Below, in pieces: positions 7,772-18,100 of a stretch of 64,000 nucleotides of DNA (the stretch's first letter is position 1; every line of letters begins with the position of its first letter). The notes under the pieces were generated by a model. That model saw only the letters and a list, made by a program, of their open reading frames with translations. It was not told where the DNA came from and did not search any database. This DNA is from Stenomitos rutilans HA7619-LM2 (GTDB taxonomy: Bacteria > Cyanobacteriota > Cyanobacteriia > Leptolyngbyales > Leptolyngbyaceae), in the NCBI GenBank assembly GCA_019358945.1, contig JAHHIE010000016.1, positions 55,703 to 119,702 on the forward strand, given 5' to 3'. The position numbers and the translations under genes were made by a program.

Positions 7772-9115
7772 TTAGTGAGCATTCACTTCCATCGCCGATC
7801 GCACGGCTTCATTACGATCGGTTGCCCCTAACAGAGAACTGACAGGTTGCACATTGCTGGGCGATAGCGGCAGCGGTCGGGTGGAGACGGCTCCCCACTG
7901 TTTGACAATCGCCTGTAAGAGTTGATCCTGGCGATCGCGCAAGTCGTCTAAATCCGTGCCTCGGTTAAGCATCGCAAACCACACAAACCCACGATCGCGC
8001 GTCGGCACAACCCCTGCCAGGGCGCTAACATCGTTGAGCGTGCCTGTTTTCACCACAGCAGCTTGAGGAATTTTGCGATAGTCGATCGTGCCACCATCCA
8101 TCCCTGAAATGGGAAACAGGTCTGCGATCGTCAGATTGCGAAATTGCAGATAGCGCTGAATGGTGGTGAACATCGCACAAATGGCTCTAGGCGAAATTTG
8201 GTTTTCTGTTCCCAACCCAGAGCCATTTCTGAGCCGAACTTCGTCTTGAGGCACGCCTGCCGCGATCGCGGCTTGCTGGGCTACCACTGTCCCACCGCCC
8301 AGCGAATTCGCCAACGATTCGGCGATCACATTGTTGCTGTAGATATTCATCAGCTTGAGAATGTGCGACAGCGGTAGAGAGTGGTGCCGCAGCAGTAAAA
8401 TCTGCTTGGGCAGTAGGCCAACCCCGTAGTTCACCACCTGCACGCTACCCGCGATCGCCACATGGGGTCGAGGCGTACCAGTAGGCATTTTTTGATACTG
8501 GTAGGCAGCTTCGTTAGACCAACTGTTGGCATCGATCGCTTGTTTGAGTAACGCGCCTGCCTTGTCTGGTTTCGTCTCAAAGTTCATTAAGAAATCGCCT
8601 GTAATCACCAGATTTCCAGTGACTTTGGCAATACCAAGACGGTTGAGAGCGTTACCCAGCGCGATCGCTTCTTCCCACACAATGAGCGGATCGCCGCCGC
8701 CCTGAATCACCAAATCGCCTTGCAGTGCGCCATCCTGAATCGGCCCCGTTGCGCTAATGAGCGTCTCAAACTGATGGTCAGGCCCCCACGTTTCTAACGC
8801 AGCCAGCGATGTCGCCACCTTCGTCAACGAAGCCGCGGGAAGTGGGGTCGTCCCCTGATTGCTGGCAAGAAAATGAGAGCCTGTTTGGAGCCAAACCCCC
8901 TGCGAGGACTCAGCCAATCCCTGGCGATCGAGGTCTCCCAGGTACTGCTGTAATGTGGCCTGTGTAGCAGCGTCAGGCTCACCAGGCATTACAGCCCAGG
9001 GGACCTCGTTCCCAGTGATCGCGTTGACAACGTTGAGGCTACTAGCGTTGACACGTGACAGCCCAGCCATGTTCAGCCACAGCGATATGAGTCCAGAGCT
9101 AAATAATTCCAGCAA
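7772..9115 (-). CDS. dacB: D-alanyl-D-alanine carboxypeptidase/endopeptidase, peptidase S13 family
   Basis: This penicillin-binding protein of class C trims or cleaves peptidoglycan cross-links in the periplasm. The three active-site motifs are visible: SxxK as ASLTKVAT, SxN as 'IYSNNVIAES', and KTG as 'VVKTGTLNDVSALAG'. The start is taken at a TTG at 9115 (LLELFSSGLISLWLNMAGLS...) because GGAGG lies five bases upstream and the resulting hydrophobic N terminus fits an export signal; a longer frame to 9217 adds a basic, unlikely extension. The product is 447 residues with this start. It is divergent from the gene at 9252. Confidence 0.88.
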   Translation of the reverse strand: MLELFSSGLISLWLNMAGLSRVNASSLNVVNAITGNEVPWAVMPGEPDAATQATLQQYLGDLDRQGLAESSQGVWLQTGSHFLASNQGTTPLPAASLTKVATSLAALETWGPDHQFETLISATGPIQDGALQGDLVIQGGGDPLIVWEEAIALGNALNRLGIAKVTGNLVITGDFLMNFETKPDKAGALLKQAIDANSWSNEAAYQYQKMPTGTPRPHVAIAGSVQVVNYGVGLLPKQILLLRHHSLPLSHILKLMNIYSNNVIAESLANSLGGGTVVAQQAAIAAGVPQDEVRLRNGSGLGTENQISPRAICAMFTTIQRYLQFRNLTIADLFPISGMDGGTIDYRKIPQAAVVKTGTLNDVSALAGVVPTRDRGFVWFAMLNRGTDLDDLRDRQDQLLQAIVKQWGAVSTRPLPLSPSNVQPVSSLLGATDRNEAVRSAMEVNAH

Positions 9116-9251
9116 TCCTGCCTCCAGCCATATCCAATAACGTGTTGTAGAACGTCTTACCTGAAAAGCCCTGCCTTGGTTGGACAAAACACGGACGGCT
9201 TTTGAGTTTCGTTCCAAATAGAATGAATATAAAGGCTTTTAGCGTAACAGG

Positions 9252-9947
9252 ATGACAAAATCCGATCAAAATCAGGGCTTACGCTTGTTACCGATCGTGG
9301 TGGGTGGGTTAGGTGGCGGCCTCCTGCTGATCAACCGTTTACTCACCCCCGACCTGACGAGTGCGCAATCCCGCTCAGATGCGTTGGGCGTGATTGTCAG
9401 TGCCGTTTTGATTCTAACGGGTTTGCTCTGGCAACAGGTGCAGCCTCGCACACCAGAACGGGTAGATCTGATCGGCGAAGAAGGCTTTGAGCTTGACCCC
9501 AATCTATCAGAGGCGCTCAAAACTGAGCTTGCCTGGGCATCCCATCTGCTGTTGACCAATACCGTCACGCGATCGCTCATTGTCTGGTATGACGACAAAA
9601 TCCTGCTACGACGCGGCATTTTGCCCACCAAACGCGATGTCACTCCCGGCCCCATCTTGCAGCGCGTTCTGGATAAACAAGCGCCCGTGTATCTCGTCGC
9701 GCTGAAGGTCTATCCTGGTCGCATCGAATTTGACTACCTGCCCGAAAATACCCAGGGGGTAATCTGCCAACCACTTGGGAAACGCGGTGCCATGATCCTG
9801 GGTGCCAACGCTCCTCGCAGCTACACCCGTCAGGACGAGACCTGGATCAGCGCGATCGCTGCCAAGTTGGAGCATACGTTGGCGGGAAGTCAGGAGCCAG
9901 AAGTCAGGAGCCAGGAGTCGGGAGGTGAGACGGTCAGGAGTCATTAG
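9252..9947 (+). CDS. Cofactor assembly of complex C subunit B (CCB2/CCB4-like)
   Basis: Proteins of this family help attach heme ci to cytochrome b6 of the b6f complex at the thylakoid membrane. The 231-residue product has two N-terminal membrane helices (residues about 10-28 and 45-62), then a soluble domain with 'LIGEEGFELDPNLSEALKTELAWAS', 'SLIVWYDDKILLRRGIL', and 'APRSYTRQDETWISAIAAKLE'. The final twenty or so residues (GSQEPEVRSQESGGETVRSH) are translated from a heptamer STRR (CAGGAGT-type units), so the real functional domain ends near 'LEHTL'. Family assignment is from recall of conserved segments. Confidence 0.72.
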   Translation: MTKSDQNQGLRLLPIVVGGLGGGLLLINRLLTPDLTSAQSRSDALGVIVSAVLILTGLLWQQVQPRTPERVDLIGEEGFELDPNLSEALKTELAWASHLLLTNTVTRSLIVWYDDKILLRRGILPTKRDVTPGPILQRVLDKQAPVYLVALKVYPGRIEFDYLPENTQGVICQPLGKRGAMILGANAPRSYTRQDETWISAIAAKLEHTLAGSQEPEVRSQESGGETVRSH

Positions 9948-10005
9948 CTCAGGAATGTTTCTTGCTTCCCTATCCCCTATACCCCACCCCCTACTTCCTA
10001 CTCCC
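9886..10005. repeat. STRR cluster at gene end and spacer
   Basis: Units such as GTCAGGAGCCAGAAGTCAGG repeat through the 3' end of the preceding gene, then a pyrimidine tract (cctatcccctataccccaccc) fills the spacer. The repeats have extended the upstream reading frame and also generate a spurious N-terminal extension for the next gene. Confidence 0.7.
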
Positions 10006-10515
10006 ATGCTCACTCTCTACTGGCTACTCGTCGCTGTAATGGTTATTGGCATTATTGGTGCGGTCGTGCCGATGATTCCAGGGATGAGCCTGATTGCGAT
10101 CGCCATCTTCATCTGGGGAGCGGTCAAAGGCTTTAGTAGCGTGACTATTGTGCTGCCACTGGCGATCGTGCTACTGGTCGTGAGCCTGGGGATCGATTTT
10201 CTGGCAACCTATTACGGTGCAAAGCAAGCAGGAGTCAGCAAATGGGGACAGTTGGGAGCCGTTCTAGGGCTGGTGATTGGCATTCTAGGCTTGCTACCAG
10301 CGTTACCTGTAGGTGGCCCGATTTTAGGCATTCTGATTGGCCCCATGCTAGGCGCGATCGTGGGCGAATTTCTTTACCGACGCGATCTCAAGGTGGCAGC
10401 GAAAGCCGCGCTAGGGATTGTTGTGGGTTCAGTGGTGGGGAATTTGATCCAGGGGTTACTGGCGATCGTAACCGTTGCCGTTTTCTTGTGGACAACGTTG
10501 CCGTCTGTTGGCTGA
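10006..10515 (+). CDS. DUF456 family membrane protein
   Basis: A 169-residue, very hydrophobic protein starting MLTLYWLLVAVMVIGIIGAV. It has about four or five membrane helices, and Gly/Pro-rich turns ('VPMIPGMSLIA', 'LPALPVGGPILGILIGPMLGA') characteristic of DUF456, a family of unknown function. The motif 'GEFLYRRDLKVAAKAALG' separates the last helices. A longer in-frame start at 9802 would translate antisense-like and STRR sequence and is rejected. It follows the complex C assembly gene by 58 bp on the same strand. Confidence 0.8.
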   Translation: MLTLYWLLVAVMVIGIIGAVVPMIPGMSLIAIAIFIWGAVKGFSSVTIVLPLAIVLLVVSLGIDFLATYYGAKQAGVSKWGQLGAVLGLVIGILGLLPALPVGGPILGILIGPMLGAIVGEFLYRRDLKVAAKAALGIVVGSVVGNLIQGLLAIVTVAVFLWTTLPSVG

Positions 10516-10593
10516 GGCAATGAGATGAAAAGCAGTCAGCTTTCAGCGGTCAGCTTCAGACGTTACCCTTCTGCCTCCTGCCTTCTGCCTTCC

Positions 10594-11379
10594 CTATTTC
10601 CCAAAAATCAAAATATGCTGCTGGGGCAAGGTTTCCTTCGTTTCTAGCCAGGTTAACCCGACGGTTGCCATTTCCTTCTGCACCTGTCGCTGCGTCATTT
10701 TGTGCAGCGCTTTAATGGGAATGAGGGGATTCTCGCCGCGATACTCGACCAGTACAACGCGACCATTCGGCTTGAGGGCCTGCACGATCGCCGTCATCAT
10801 TTCTCTTGGGTGGTCAAATTCGTGATACGCATCGACCATCAGCGCCAGGTCGATCGACCCATCTTTCAAGTTGGGATTCGTGATGCTGCCTAACACCGTC
10901 TCAACATTCGTGACCTTTTTTTCTTGCTTGATGGCGTTCACAATCTCTAACATTTCTGGCTGAATATCTACAGCTAACACCTTACCCTGCGGCACTAGTG
11001 GACTCAGGCGAAAGCTAAAGTAGCCTGTTCCCGCACCAATGTCAGCCACTACGTCGATTGGCTTCAGGTTCAGGGCCGCAATCAGTTTTTGTGGCTGCTC
11101 CTCTCGCTCTCGGCTGGGGCGCTCTAACCAGCCTGCACCGAGATGCCCCATGACCTGAGCAATCTCTCTGCCTTCGTAGACCTTACCGATCCCATCGCGG
11201 CTTGGCGTCTTTTGCTGATAGACGGGATTGCCCGTTGTGGTCGGAGCTATGGCGATCGACGTTGGGGCAGCCAGCATCTGGCAACCTGACAACAGCACCG
11301 CAAAGCAGACCATTGTGATTAGAACAACGGTGGTCAAAGCAAGACGCAACCTGCACCATTGCCAGGTAATTATCATCAT
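10594..11379 (-). CDS. Lipoprotein-type class I SAM-dependent methyltransferase
   Basis: A 261-residue protein. Residues about 10-33 form an export signal ending in a lipobox (AVLLSGCQ), so the mature protein should be lipid-anchored. The C-terminal part is a Rossmann methyltransferase: motif I VVADIGAGTGYFSFRL, an acidic end of beta-2 (VLAVDIQPEML), and 'GSIDLALMVDAYHEFDHPREMM', 'ALKPNGRVVLVEYRGE'. The spacer between signal and catalytic domain contains 'GKVYEGREIAQVMGHLGAGWLERPSR'-type sequence seen in this subgroup. An S-adenosylmethionine enzyme outside the cytosol is odd; the signal may instead leave the domain facing the cytosol. Substrate unknown. It lies 14 bp from the ppc stop on the same strand. 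Confidence 0.82.
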   Translation of the reverse strand: MMIITWQWCRLRLALTTVVLITMVCFAVLLSGCQMLAAPTSIAIAPTTTGNPVYQQKTPSRDGIGKVYEGREIAQVMGHLGAGWLERPSREREEQPQKLIAALNLKPIDVVADIGAGTGYFSFRLSPLVPQGKVLAVDIQPEMLEIVNAIKQEKKVTNVETVLGSITNPNLKDGSIDLALMVDAYHEFDHPREMMTAIVQALKPNGRVVLVEYRGENPLIPIKALHKMTQRQVQKEMATVGLTWLETKETLPQQHILIFGK

Positions 11380-11393
11380 CGGCAGAGCCTAAA

Positions 11394-14300
11394 TCAGCCT
11401 GTATTCCGCATGCCAGCCGCGATGCCATTAATGGTAAGCAGGGCACCCCGCAGCAGTTCGCCTTTGCTGTAGCGCGATCGCACTACACCTGTGACGGCTT
11501 CGGTATTGTGCTGCCGCAACCGCTTGAGCAGCGACACTTGCAGGAAGCCGAGGGGCACGATCGTGCCGTTGCGTAACTGCACCGATCGTTGTAGGTCAGG
11601 ATCACCGTCTAGCAAGCGCTTGTGCCCTGTAATGGCAAGCACCATGTCGCGGGTCAGGTAGTATTCGTTGGCAATTTGGTCGTAAACAGGCTCCAGCCGC
11701 GCTTTATCTTCTGGTTTAGCCAGTTCACGTACATAGTGTCCGGCAATTTGTAAATCGACTTTCGAGAGCGTCATTTCGACCTTAGAAATCGCCATTTTAA
11801 AGAACGGCCACTTGAAGTAGAAGTAGCGCAGCAGCTTCAGATGCTCTTCGGGATGTTCGGTCAGGAAGTCGCGCAGAGCGGTGCCCATGCCATACCAGGC
11901 AGGCAGCAGAAAGCGACTTTGCGTCCAGCTAAAGACCCAGGGAATCGCCCGCAACCCGCTAAGATCTTTCTTGCCGCCACCACGCCGAGCGGGACGGGAG
12001 CTAATTTGCAATTGGCTGATTTCTTCGATCGGCGTGACCTGCAAGAAAAAGTCCAGAAAGTCTGCTTGCTCGTAGATTAAGGCGCGGTAATGGATGCGCG
12101 ATCGGGCCGCCAGCTCTTCCATAATCTCGTGCCAAGGCTGGATGTCATCAAAGCCCGTGCGGAGCAAGCTGCCCTGAATCACCGCTGTAGTCACCGTTTC
12201 CAGGTTATACAGCGCCAATTCAGGGAGAGAATATTTGGACGCGAGCACTTCACCCTGCTCAGTAATCTTGATGCGACCATTCACGCTGCGACCGGGTTGC
12301 GCCAGGATCGCTTCATAGGCAGGCCCACCCCCACGACCCACTGACCCTCCGCGACCGTGGAAGATGCGCAGCGCCACATCAAAACCTTCTGCAACGGTCT
12401 GCAACGCCTGTTGCGCTTTGTGAATCTCCCAACTGCTGCTCAGAAAACCAGAATCTTTGTTGCTATCCGAGTAGCCCAGCATGACCTCTTGTAATGAGGG
12501 GGCTTGTGCCTCTAGTTGAGCATAGCCGCCAGCCAGCACGGCCCGATAGAGCGGCAACTCAAACAAGAGCTTGAGGACAGACGGTGCTTTTTGCAAATCC
12601 TCAACCGTCTCAAAAAGGGGAACAACATGGAGGGAACTGATGCCCGTCGCTGGATCGTATAGCCCTGCTTCCTTCGCCAGCAGCAAGACCTCCAGGAGAT
12701 CACTCACCTCGTGGCTCATACTGATGACGTAGGTGTTGCAAGCCTCCGTCCCAAACTCGTGCTGGAGCCGACGCACCATGCGAAAGGTTTCGACGGTTTC
12801 TCGTGCTTTGTCTGAAAAATGCAGCTCAGACGGGATCAACGGTCGGCGGGTTTGCAACTCGGTCGCAAGCCACAGCGTTCGCTCCGGCTCGGTTAGCTCA
12901 TTGTAGGGTTTTGACAGAATTTGCAGGTAGTCAACGATTTCACTGAGGGTGTCAGAGTGGCGGGTGCTTTCCTGCCGAATGTCGAGATGCGCCAGATTGA
13001 AGCCGTAGATCTCGACCTGACAAATCAGGGTGTCCAAATCCCGGCAGCTCAAACCTGTTTCAGTCAGGCTACGTTCAATGAGCCTGAGTTCTGACAGAAA
13101 CGCATCGCCAGAACTATAAATAGTGTTGGGGTTGCAGTCGGGTTCATCCCCGCGTAGGCAATCGCTGTTGTTGATGATGGCGTTGCGATCGCGCGTATTT
13201 TCCAGTCGCTTTTGGATGTACGCCAGCTTCAACCGATAGGGTTCCTGCCGATAGCGAATGGCAAGTTGGTCGTAAATGACTGGCATTTGAAGCTGGTCTT
13301 GCTCCAGCGATTCCAGCAGTTCGGGCAAGACATCGCTCCAATGCAACGAGAGGCTCAGCAGATCCTTCAGCCGATGAACGGAGTGAATATATTTCTCTAA
13401 CACCAGACTGCGCTGGTAGCAGGCGGTTTGCCAGGTAATTTGGGGTGTGACGGAGGGGTTACCATCGCGATCGGAGCCGACCCACGAGCCAAACTTACAG
13501 AAGTTATTGCTAGGCGGCTTCATAGCTGGAAACGAAGCGTGAAGCGCTTGTTTGAAGCGTTGATAGAGTTGCGGAATCGCATCAAACAGCACCTCTTGAA
13601 AGTAGTGGAGCGTATAGTCCACTTCATCAAGGACGGTGGGCTTAAACTGATGCAGTTCGTCTGTTCGCCACCACAGGCGAATTTCTTCCGTCAGTTGTTC
13701 GCGTAACACCTCAGCTTCCCACGATGCCGCCGGAAGCCCTTGCGAGTTGAGTCGGTCTTCTACCTGATCAAGCTGGCGCAGAATCCGGGCAATGCGGCGC
13801 TGCTTATCCCGAATGGTGTGGCGCACGATTTCGGTCGGATGGGCGGTGAAGACCAGTCGAATATCCAACTGGTTGATCAAATTTTGGACGTGCTGCGGTG
13901 GTACGTTGAGGCTGCGAAGCTTGGGAAAGAGCCAGTGGAACGTACCCATTTCTTTGCGGGCTTCTGGATCTTGCAGGCTTTTTTCGAGCAGGTCAGCTTC
14001 AAGTCTGCCCATTGGCGTGGATGACTCACCGTTGGAGCCAGGATAGCCCGCGATCGTGACACTCTGCTCGACCCCTACTGACGAAGCCGTATCACGAGAG
14101 GCCCGGTACTGTTGCTGCTGATCCCGCTGCTCGTAGTGCTGCTCAACGATATTGATTAACTGAAAGTAAAGCGCAAACGCACGCGCCGCCCGGATCGCTT
14201 CGTTGAGATCTAGTCGTTCGACGACCTTGAGCACTTCTGACTCTAAAAAGCTGGGGGCTTGCCCTTCAGGGGAGCAAAGGTCGCGCAATTGGTTGAGCAG

Positions 14301-14483
14301 ATCGACCAGCTCTTGACCGCATTCCTGTTGCAGCACAAACGCCCACAAGTCCTCAATGATCTTGAGCCGATGCCGCAGAAATAGATCAGATGTGGATGTC
14401 ACGGGCATTGCCTCGGATACTCTGGACTCGGTTACCGTGCTGAGGCCCGATCCATCATCTGACGAAGGTCTTGTCGAACTCAT
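11394..14483 (-). CDS. ppc: Phosphoenolpyruvate carboxylase
   Basis: PEPC carboxylates phosphoenolpyruvate to oxaloacetate, the main anaplerotic reaction in cyanobacteria. The 1029-residue length is normal. Catalytic landmarks are [13 protein letters not shown] (His near residue 215), '[11 protein letters not shown]', '[18 protein letters not shown]', the '[14 protein letters not shown]' loop, and the C-terminal '[10 protein letters not shown]'. The N-terminal extension ([20 protein letters not shown]) is low complexity and may not all be translated; an internal Met at residue 26 ([17 protein letters not shown]) is an alternative. It precedes the methyltransferase lipoprotein gene by 14 bp. 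Confidence 0.97.
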   Translation of the reverse strand: MSSTRPSSDDGSGLSTVTESRVSEAMPVTSTSDLFLRHRLKIIEDLWAFVLQQECGQELVDLLNQLRDLCSPEGQAPSFLESEVLKVVERLDLNEAIRAARAFALYFQLINIVEQHYEQRDQQQQYRASRDTASSVGVEQSVTIAGYPGSNGESSTPMGRLEADLLEKSLQDPEARKEMGTFHWLFPKLRSLNVPPQHVQNLINQLDIRLVFTAHPTEIVRHTIRDKQRRIARILRQLDQVEDRLNSQGLPAASWEAEVLREQLTEEIRLWWRTDELHQFKPTVLDEVDYTLHYFQEVLFDAIPQLYQRFKQALHASFPAMKPPSNNFCKFGSWVGSDRDGNPSVTPQITWQTACYQRSLVLEKYIHSVHRLKDLLSLSLHWSDVLPELLESLEQDQLQMPVIYDQLAIRYRQEPYRLKLAYIQKRLENTRDRNAIINNSDCLRGDEPDCNPNTIYSSGDAFLSELRLIERSLTETGLSCRDLDTLICQVEIYGFNLAHLDIRQESTRHSDTLSEIVDYLQILSKPYNELTEPERTLWLATELQTRRPLIPSELHFSDKARETVETFRMVRRLQHEFGTEACNTYVISMSHEVSDLLEVLLLAKEAGLYDPATGISSLHVVPLFETVEDLQKAPSVLKLLFELPLYRAVLAGGYAQLEAQAPSLQEVMLGYSDSNKDSGFLSSSWEIHKAQQALQTVAEGFDVALRIFHGRGGSVGRGGGPAYEAILAQPGRSVNGRIKITEQGEVLASKYSLPELALYNLETVTTAVIQGSLLRTGFDDIQPWHEIMEELAARSRIHYRALIYEQADFLDFFLQVTPIEEISQLQISSRPARRGGGKKDLSGLRAIPWVFSWTQSRFLLPAWYGMGTALRDFLTEHPEEHLKLLRYFYFKWPFFKMAISKVEMTLSKVDLQIAGHYVRELAKPEDKARLEPVYDQIANEYYLTRDMVLAITGHKRLLDGDPDLQRSVQLRNGTIVPLGFLQVSLLKRLRQHNTEAVTGVVRSRYSKGELLRGALLTINGIAAGMRNTG

Positions 14484-14582
14484 GGGGCTGCTCTTGTCAA
14501 AGATCTTTCAATAATTCTATGGGGTAATCCTCAGTTTTGCGGTTTCAGGAGAACCAAATTGTTACTTATGAGCTAAATATGG

Positions 14583-14828
14583 CTAAGAAGCGGCGCGATC
14601 GTCCGGATTCATCTGGTTCTCGTTGGGGAAATTAAGCACAGGGAGACGATCGCCGCGAAAGATTTCTTCACTGAATAGTCCCAACTCTTGCACGGCTTTG
14701 GCTACAACATGACTACCCACAAGCGCAACAAGCACCGGAGCCGTTGCTAGACTTAGCAAGATCTCTGGGGAAACCAAAGACGTTGCGTTGGACTCAATCG
14801 TAGAGGCTGGTTGTTCAGAAGATGGCAT
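14583..14828 (-). CDS. Small conserved cyanobacterial protein of unknown function
   Basis: An 81-residue protein from ATG 14828 (MPSSEQPASTIESNATSLVS). It has a hydrophobic helix, SLATAPVLVALVGSHVVAKA, and the segment 'GLFSEEIFRGDRLPVLNFP', which I recall as conserved among cyanobacterial hypothetical proteins. It is probably a single-pass membrane or membrane-associated protein. An in-frame extension to 14891 lacks a ribosome site. It lies 99 bp upstream of ppc on the same strand. No function can be given. Confidence 0.6.
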   Translation of the reverse strand: MPSSEQPASTIESNATSLVSPEILLSLATAPVLVALVGSHVVAKAVQELGLFSEEIFRGDRLPVLNFPNENQMNPDDRAAS

Positions 14829-15185
14829 AATCAAAAGCTCGTGAAGGTAAAAAACATGAACTGAATAGTCCGCGCAATCGTCTACTGCCATCTGCCCTGG
14901 CGGGGACTCCTGACTCGACCACCCCCAAGCGAATCATCGGAAGGCAATCTCGCTAAGATTGTGGTGCGGTCTCGCACGATAGGATCGCTTTGAAATCGGT
15001 AAGGTTAAAAGCGATCGTCGGACAAAGCTTCTATGTAGCAGCATCTCACGCAACTTGAAACCAGAGTTGCAGAGAAACTGCGCCAAAGCTCTGAGTATAT
15101 GTTATCTCTATGAGGCAAATGACGGTGAGGCAAATGACGGTACCTCACGTTCCTTCTGAATCACGTCGCAATTGTTAAGGCGCTC
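14829..15185. other. Intergenic region with tandem 15-mer
   Basis: This divergent spacer holds upstream sequence for the small gene (minus) and the DUF1574 gene (plus). The only clear structure is an exact tandem pair of TGAGGCAAATGACGG at 15111-15125 and 15126-15140, ending 45 bp before the ATG at 15186. No convincing -35/-10 pair was found. Confidence 0.5.
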
Positions 15186-18100
15186 ATGCTGGATGTACAC
15201 GGCTACAATGCTTCCTCTGCTCATGCAAAACGCTCCCCAACGGGGAACGGCACGGCGTTACTCCGTTGGCTCCAGCAGCAGTTGGATGTGTCACACCTGC
15301 AAGTAAAAAGTAAAGTGCGGGGCAATAACCTCTACCTGTTATTTGAGGGGCAACCATGCCCGGAGGCAGCTGCCATCGTGCCTCCGTTGACCACCGCACT
15401 CTCAGCAGCCACGATCGCTCCGTTGCTTCCGCCCCAGTCGCCACCCATCTACCGGGTAGTTGTTTATGGGCGGGTGCCACAGCAGCCAAAGCCTGAGTGG
15501 GCAGAGTCTTTTATGCTGACCGTCGAGCGGATCTCCTCGACACAGTCTACAGAGCCAGGTAGCCCCCGATCGCTGTCAGAAATTGCGGGGTTTAACGCTC
15601 AAGACTGCAATGTCCAGGCATCAGCAGGTCTTTCGATGCTGGATGCAGCGCGTTTGGGGCAGCCAGACGCGATCGCCCACCACCTGAGTGAGACCTTGAG
15701 CACGTTGGGAGTCTCTGTTCGCGTCCGTCTCGAAAAGCCTCAAGTCTCTGCCCAGCCAGCCCCCACTCCCCACTCCCCACTCCCCACTCCCCCACTCGCC
15801 AAACGCCTCTTCGTTGCCTGCGAGTCTGCCTACACTCCTGATCCATTCTTGTTTGCAGAGTTGATCGCGCAGCATCTGCGAGCGCTAGAACTAAAAGGCT
15901 TTCAAGATGCCGTTGTCTTTGGTCAGGTGGCGGGTGAAGCAAGTCCTGAGTGGATGCTGCGCGTTGATTTAACCCCACCCGATGAGATGTTGAAGGCATG
16001 GGCACGCTGGGGTGACGTACAGGCGATTACCCGCTTGCTCAACCGGGTATTACAGGCTGAAAAAGTGCACACCTCTGCTCTGTTGAAAGAAGCAACGTTG
16101 CATTTAACCTGTCACGGCACGCAATCTTCAGCACCCAATAAGTTGACCACCATCGCCACGATCGTGTCTCTGCTTGAATCGCTTTCACCACAGGGTCTTC
16201 GTGCGACGATGCTCTATGGCTTTGCCAAGCAAGACAGTAGCGCCGATCTGCTTAGTGACACTACAGCCCCTGCCCCTGCCTGGGTTCATTGGCTTGATCT
16301 GTCTGCTGATCCTCAGCCCCAATCGACCCTTGACTTAGCACAGAAAGGAGATTTGGATGCGATCGCCTTCTTGCTGACGCGCATGTTGAATCCTGATCTC
16401 GATCGCACTCTGGCAACGGGGGGCATTCGGGTGCAAGTCCGGCAAAAAAGCGACCTGCTACACGTTATGGGCGAAGCGCCAACCTGCCCTGCCCAAAATC
16501 AAATGGGTGCAGCGATCGCTCGTTTTTTGAAGCCCTTGCAAATCCCGACCATCACAGGCGTTCGCATTTATGGTCGTCGGTCAGGACAAAAACAACCCCT
16601 CTGGAGCTACGGGGTCGATTTTGGTGCCCGCGATCGTCTGGTACCAGAAGCGCCCCCAGAATTTGCGGTGTCTGACGCGTATGTCGGCGATTTGCTCTCG
16701 CCGCCCGGTGCCCTTGTGCTGCGGACAGAGACACCATCAGAGGCATCCCAATCCTTCTTCACCACGCTGATTGAGAGCCTCCTTCAGCGGGCGCGGCAAC
16801 CCCTCGTCTGGTCGCAACTCTTTATTCCGTTAGACGCTACTCAGCGCAGTAGTCCGTTAACGCACGCATTGCATGCGCCTGAGTTAACCGCTCAACGCAG
16901 CCTGAAAGTGGCTGCTGTGTGGGGCACGCTTGGCTTACTGCTAGTGATTCAATCCGACTGGTTGCTCAGTCGCTGGATTAAACTAGCCTCGATCGCGTCT
17001 AGCCAACCCGCGCCGGCAGTGCTTCCTTCGACGCCGCCCTCAGCCGCTCCCACAGCAGAGGATTCTCCCTTTGCGAGGTTATCTCTTAAGCAGAGTAAAA
17101 CAGGCGATAAAACGGTTTTTAATGGCTCTAGCTTCACCCAACCTGGTACGTCTACAGAGCCGCCGTTCAACGACTCTGGTCAAGAGCCGTCTAATACTCA
17201 AATACCGCTTCCTGCTTCCTCGCCTCGCCCCAAAGCTGCTAGCTTGACCACAGGCATAGAGGCATATCCTACCTTTAATAGTCGTCAGCTGGATGAAAAG
17301 CTTGCCCTTTACCAGGGCTACATCCGCGAGTATGGGACTCCTGATGTGCTGATCATCGGCAGTTCACGAGCCTTGCGAGGCGTTGACCCGATCGCGCTCC
17401 AAAAAGCGCTGGCTGACCAGGGCTACGTGGGGACAAAAATCTTTAACTTTGGGGTCAATGGTGCCACCGCTCAAGTGGTAGATGCGATCGTGCGGCAACT
17501 GCTGCCAGTAGATAAGCTGCCCAAGCTGATTTTGTGGGCGGATGGTGCCCGTGCCTTTAACAGCGGACGGCCAGACATTACCTACAACGGCATGGTGGCT
17601 TCTGATGGCTACAGAACGCTTGCGGCAGGCAAACCGCCTATTCCTGGTACGGCTGTGGCGCAGGTGCCAGGTGGGGTTAAGCACGTCGAACCTGCCCCAG
17701 AAACCTCTGTCACTGAAGAACCACCCACCTCATTGTCTGGCGGCTATCAGACAGTGAACCAGGAACTGAATCGGCATTTGATGGCTCTGTCAGCGCTTTA
17801 CTCGCAGCGTGACCAATTTAAAACACGCTTGCGAGATGGTCTGGTAAGCCTGCTTCCCCAAAGCGCATCTAATTTAGTGCTTGGCAGCACGATTGCTTCC
17901 AACACGCTTAGCGATGCGACCAGTCCTGGCGCGGCGGCGGCAAATGCTCCCGCTTCAGTACTATCTGACAGTCAGAATGCGATCGACATTGATGGGTTCT
18001 TGCCGCTAGCCAACCAATTCAACCCCGCAACCTACTACCAGAAGTACGCCAGAGTCAACGGTGACTATGACTCTGATTACGATTCGTTCGGACTTGAAGG

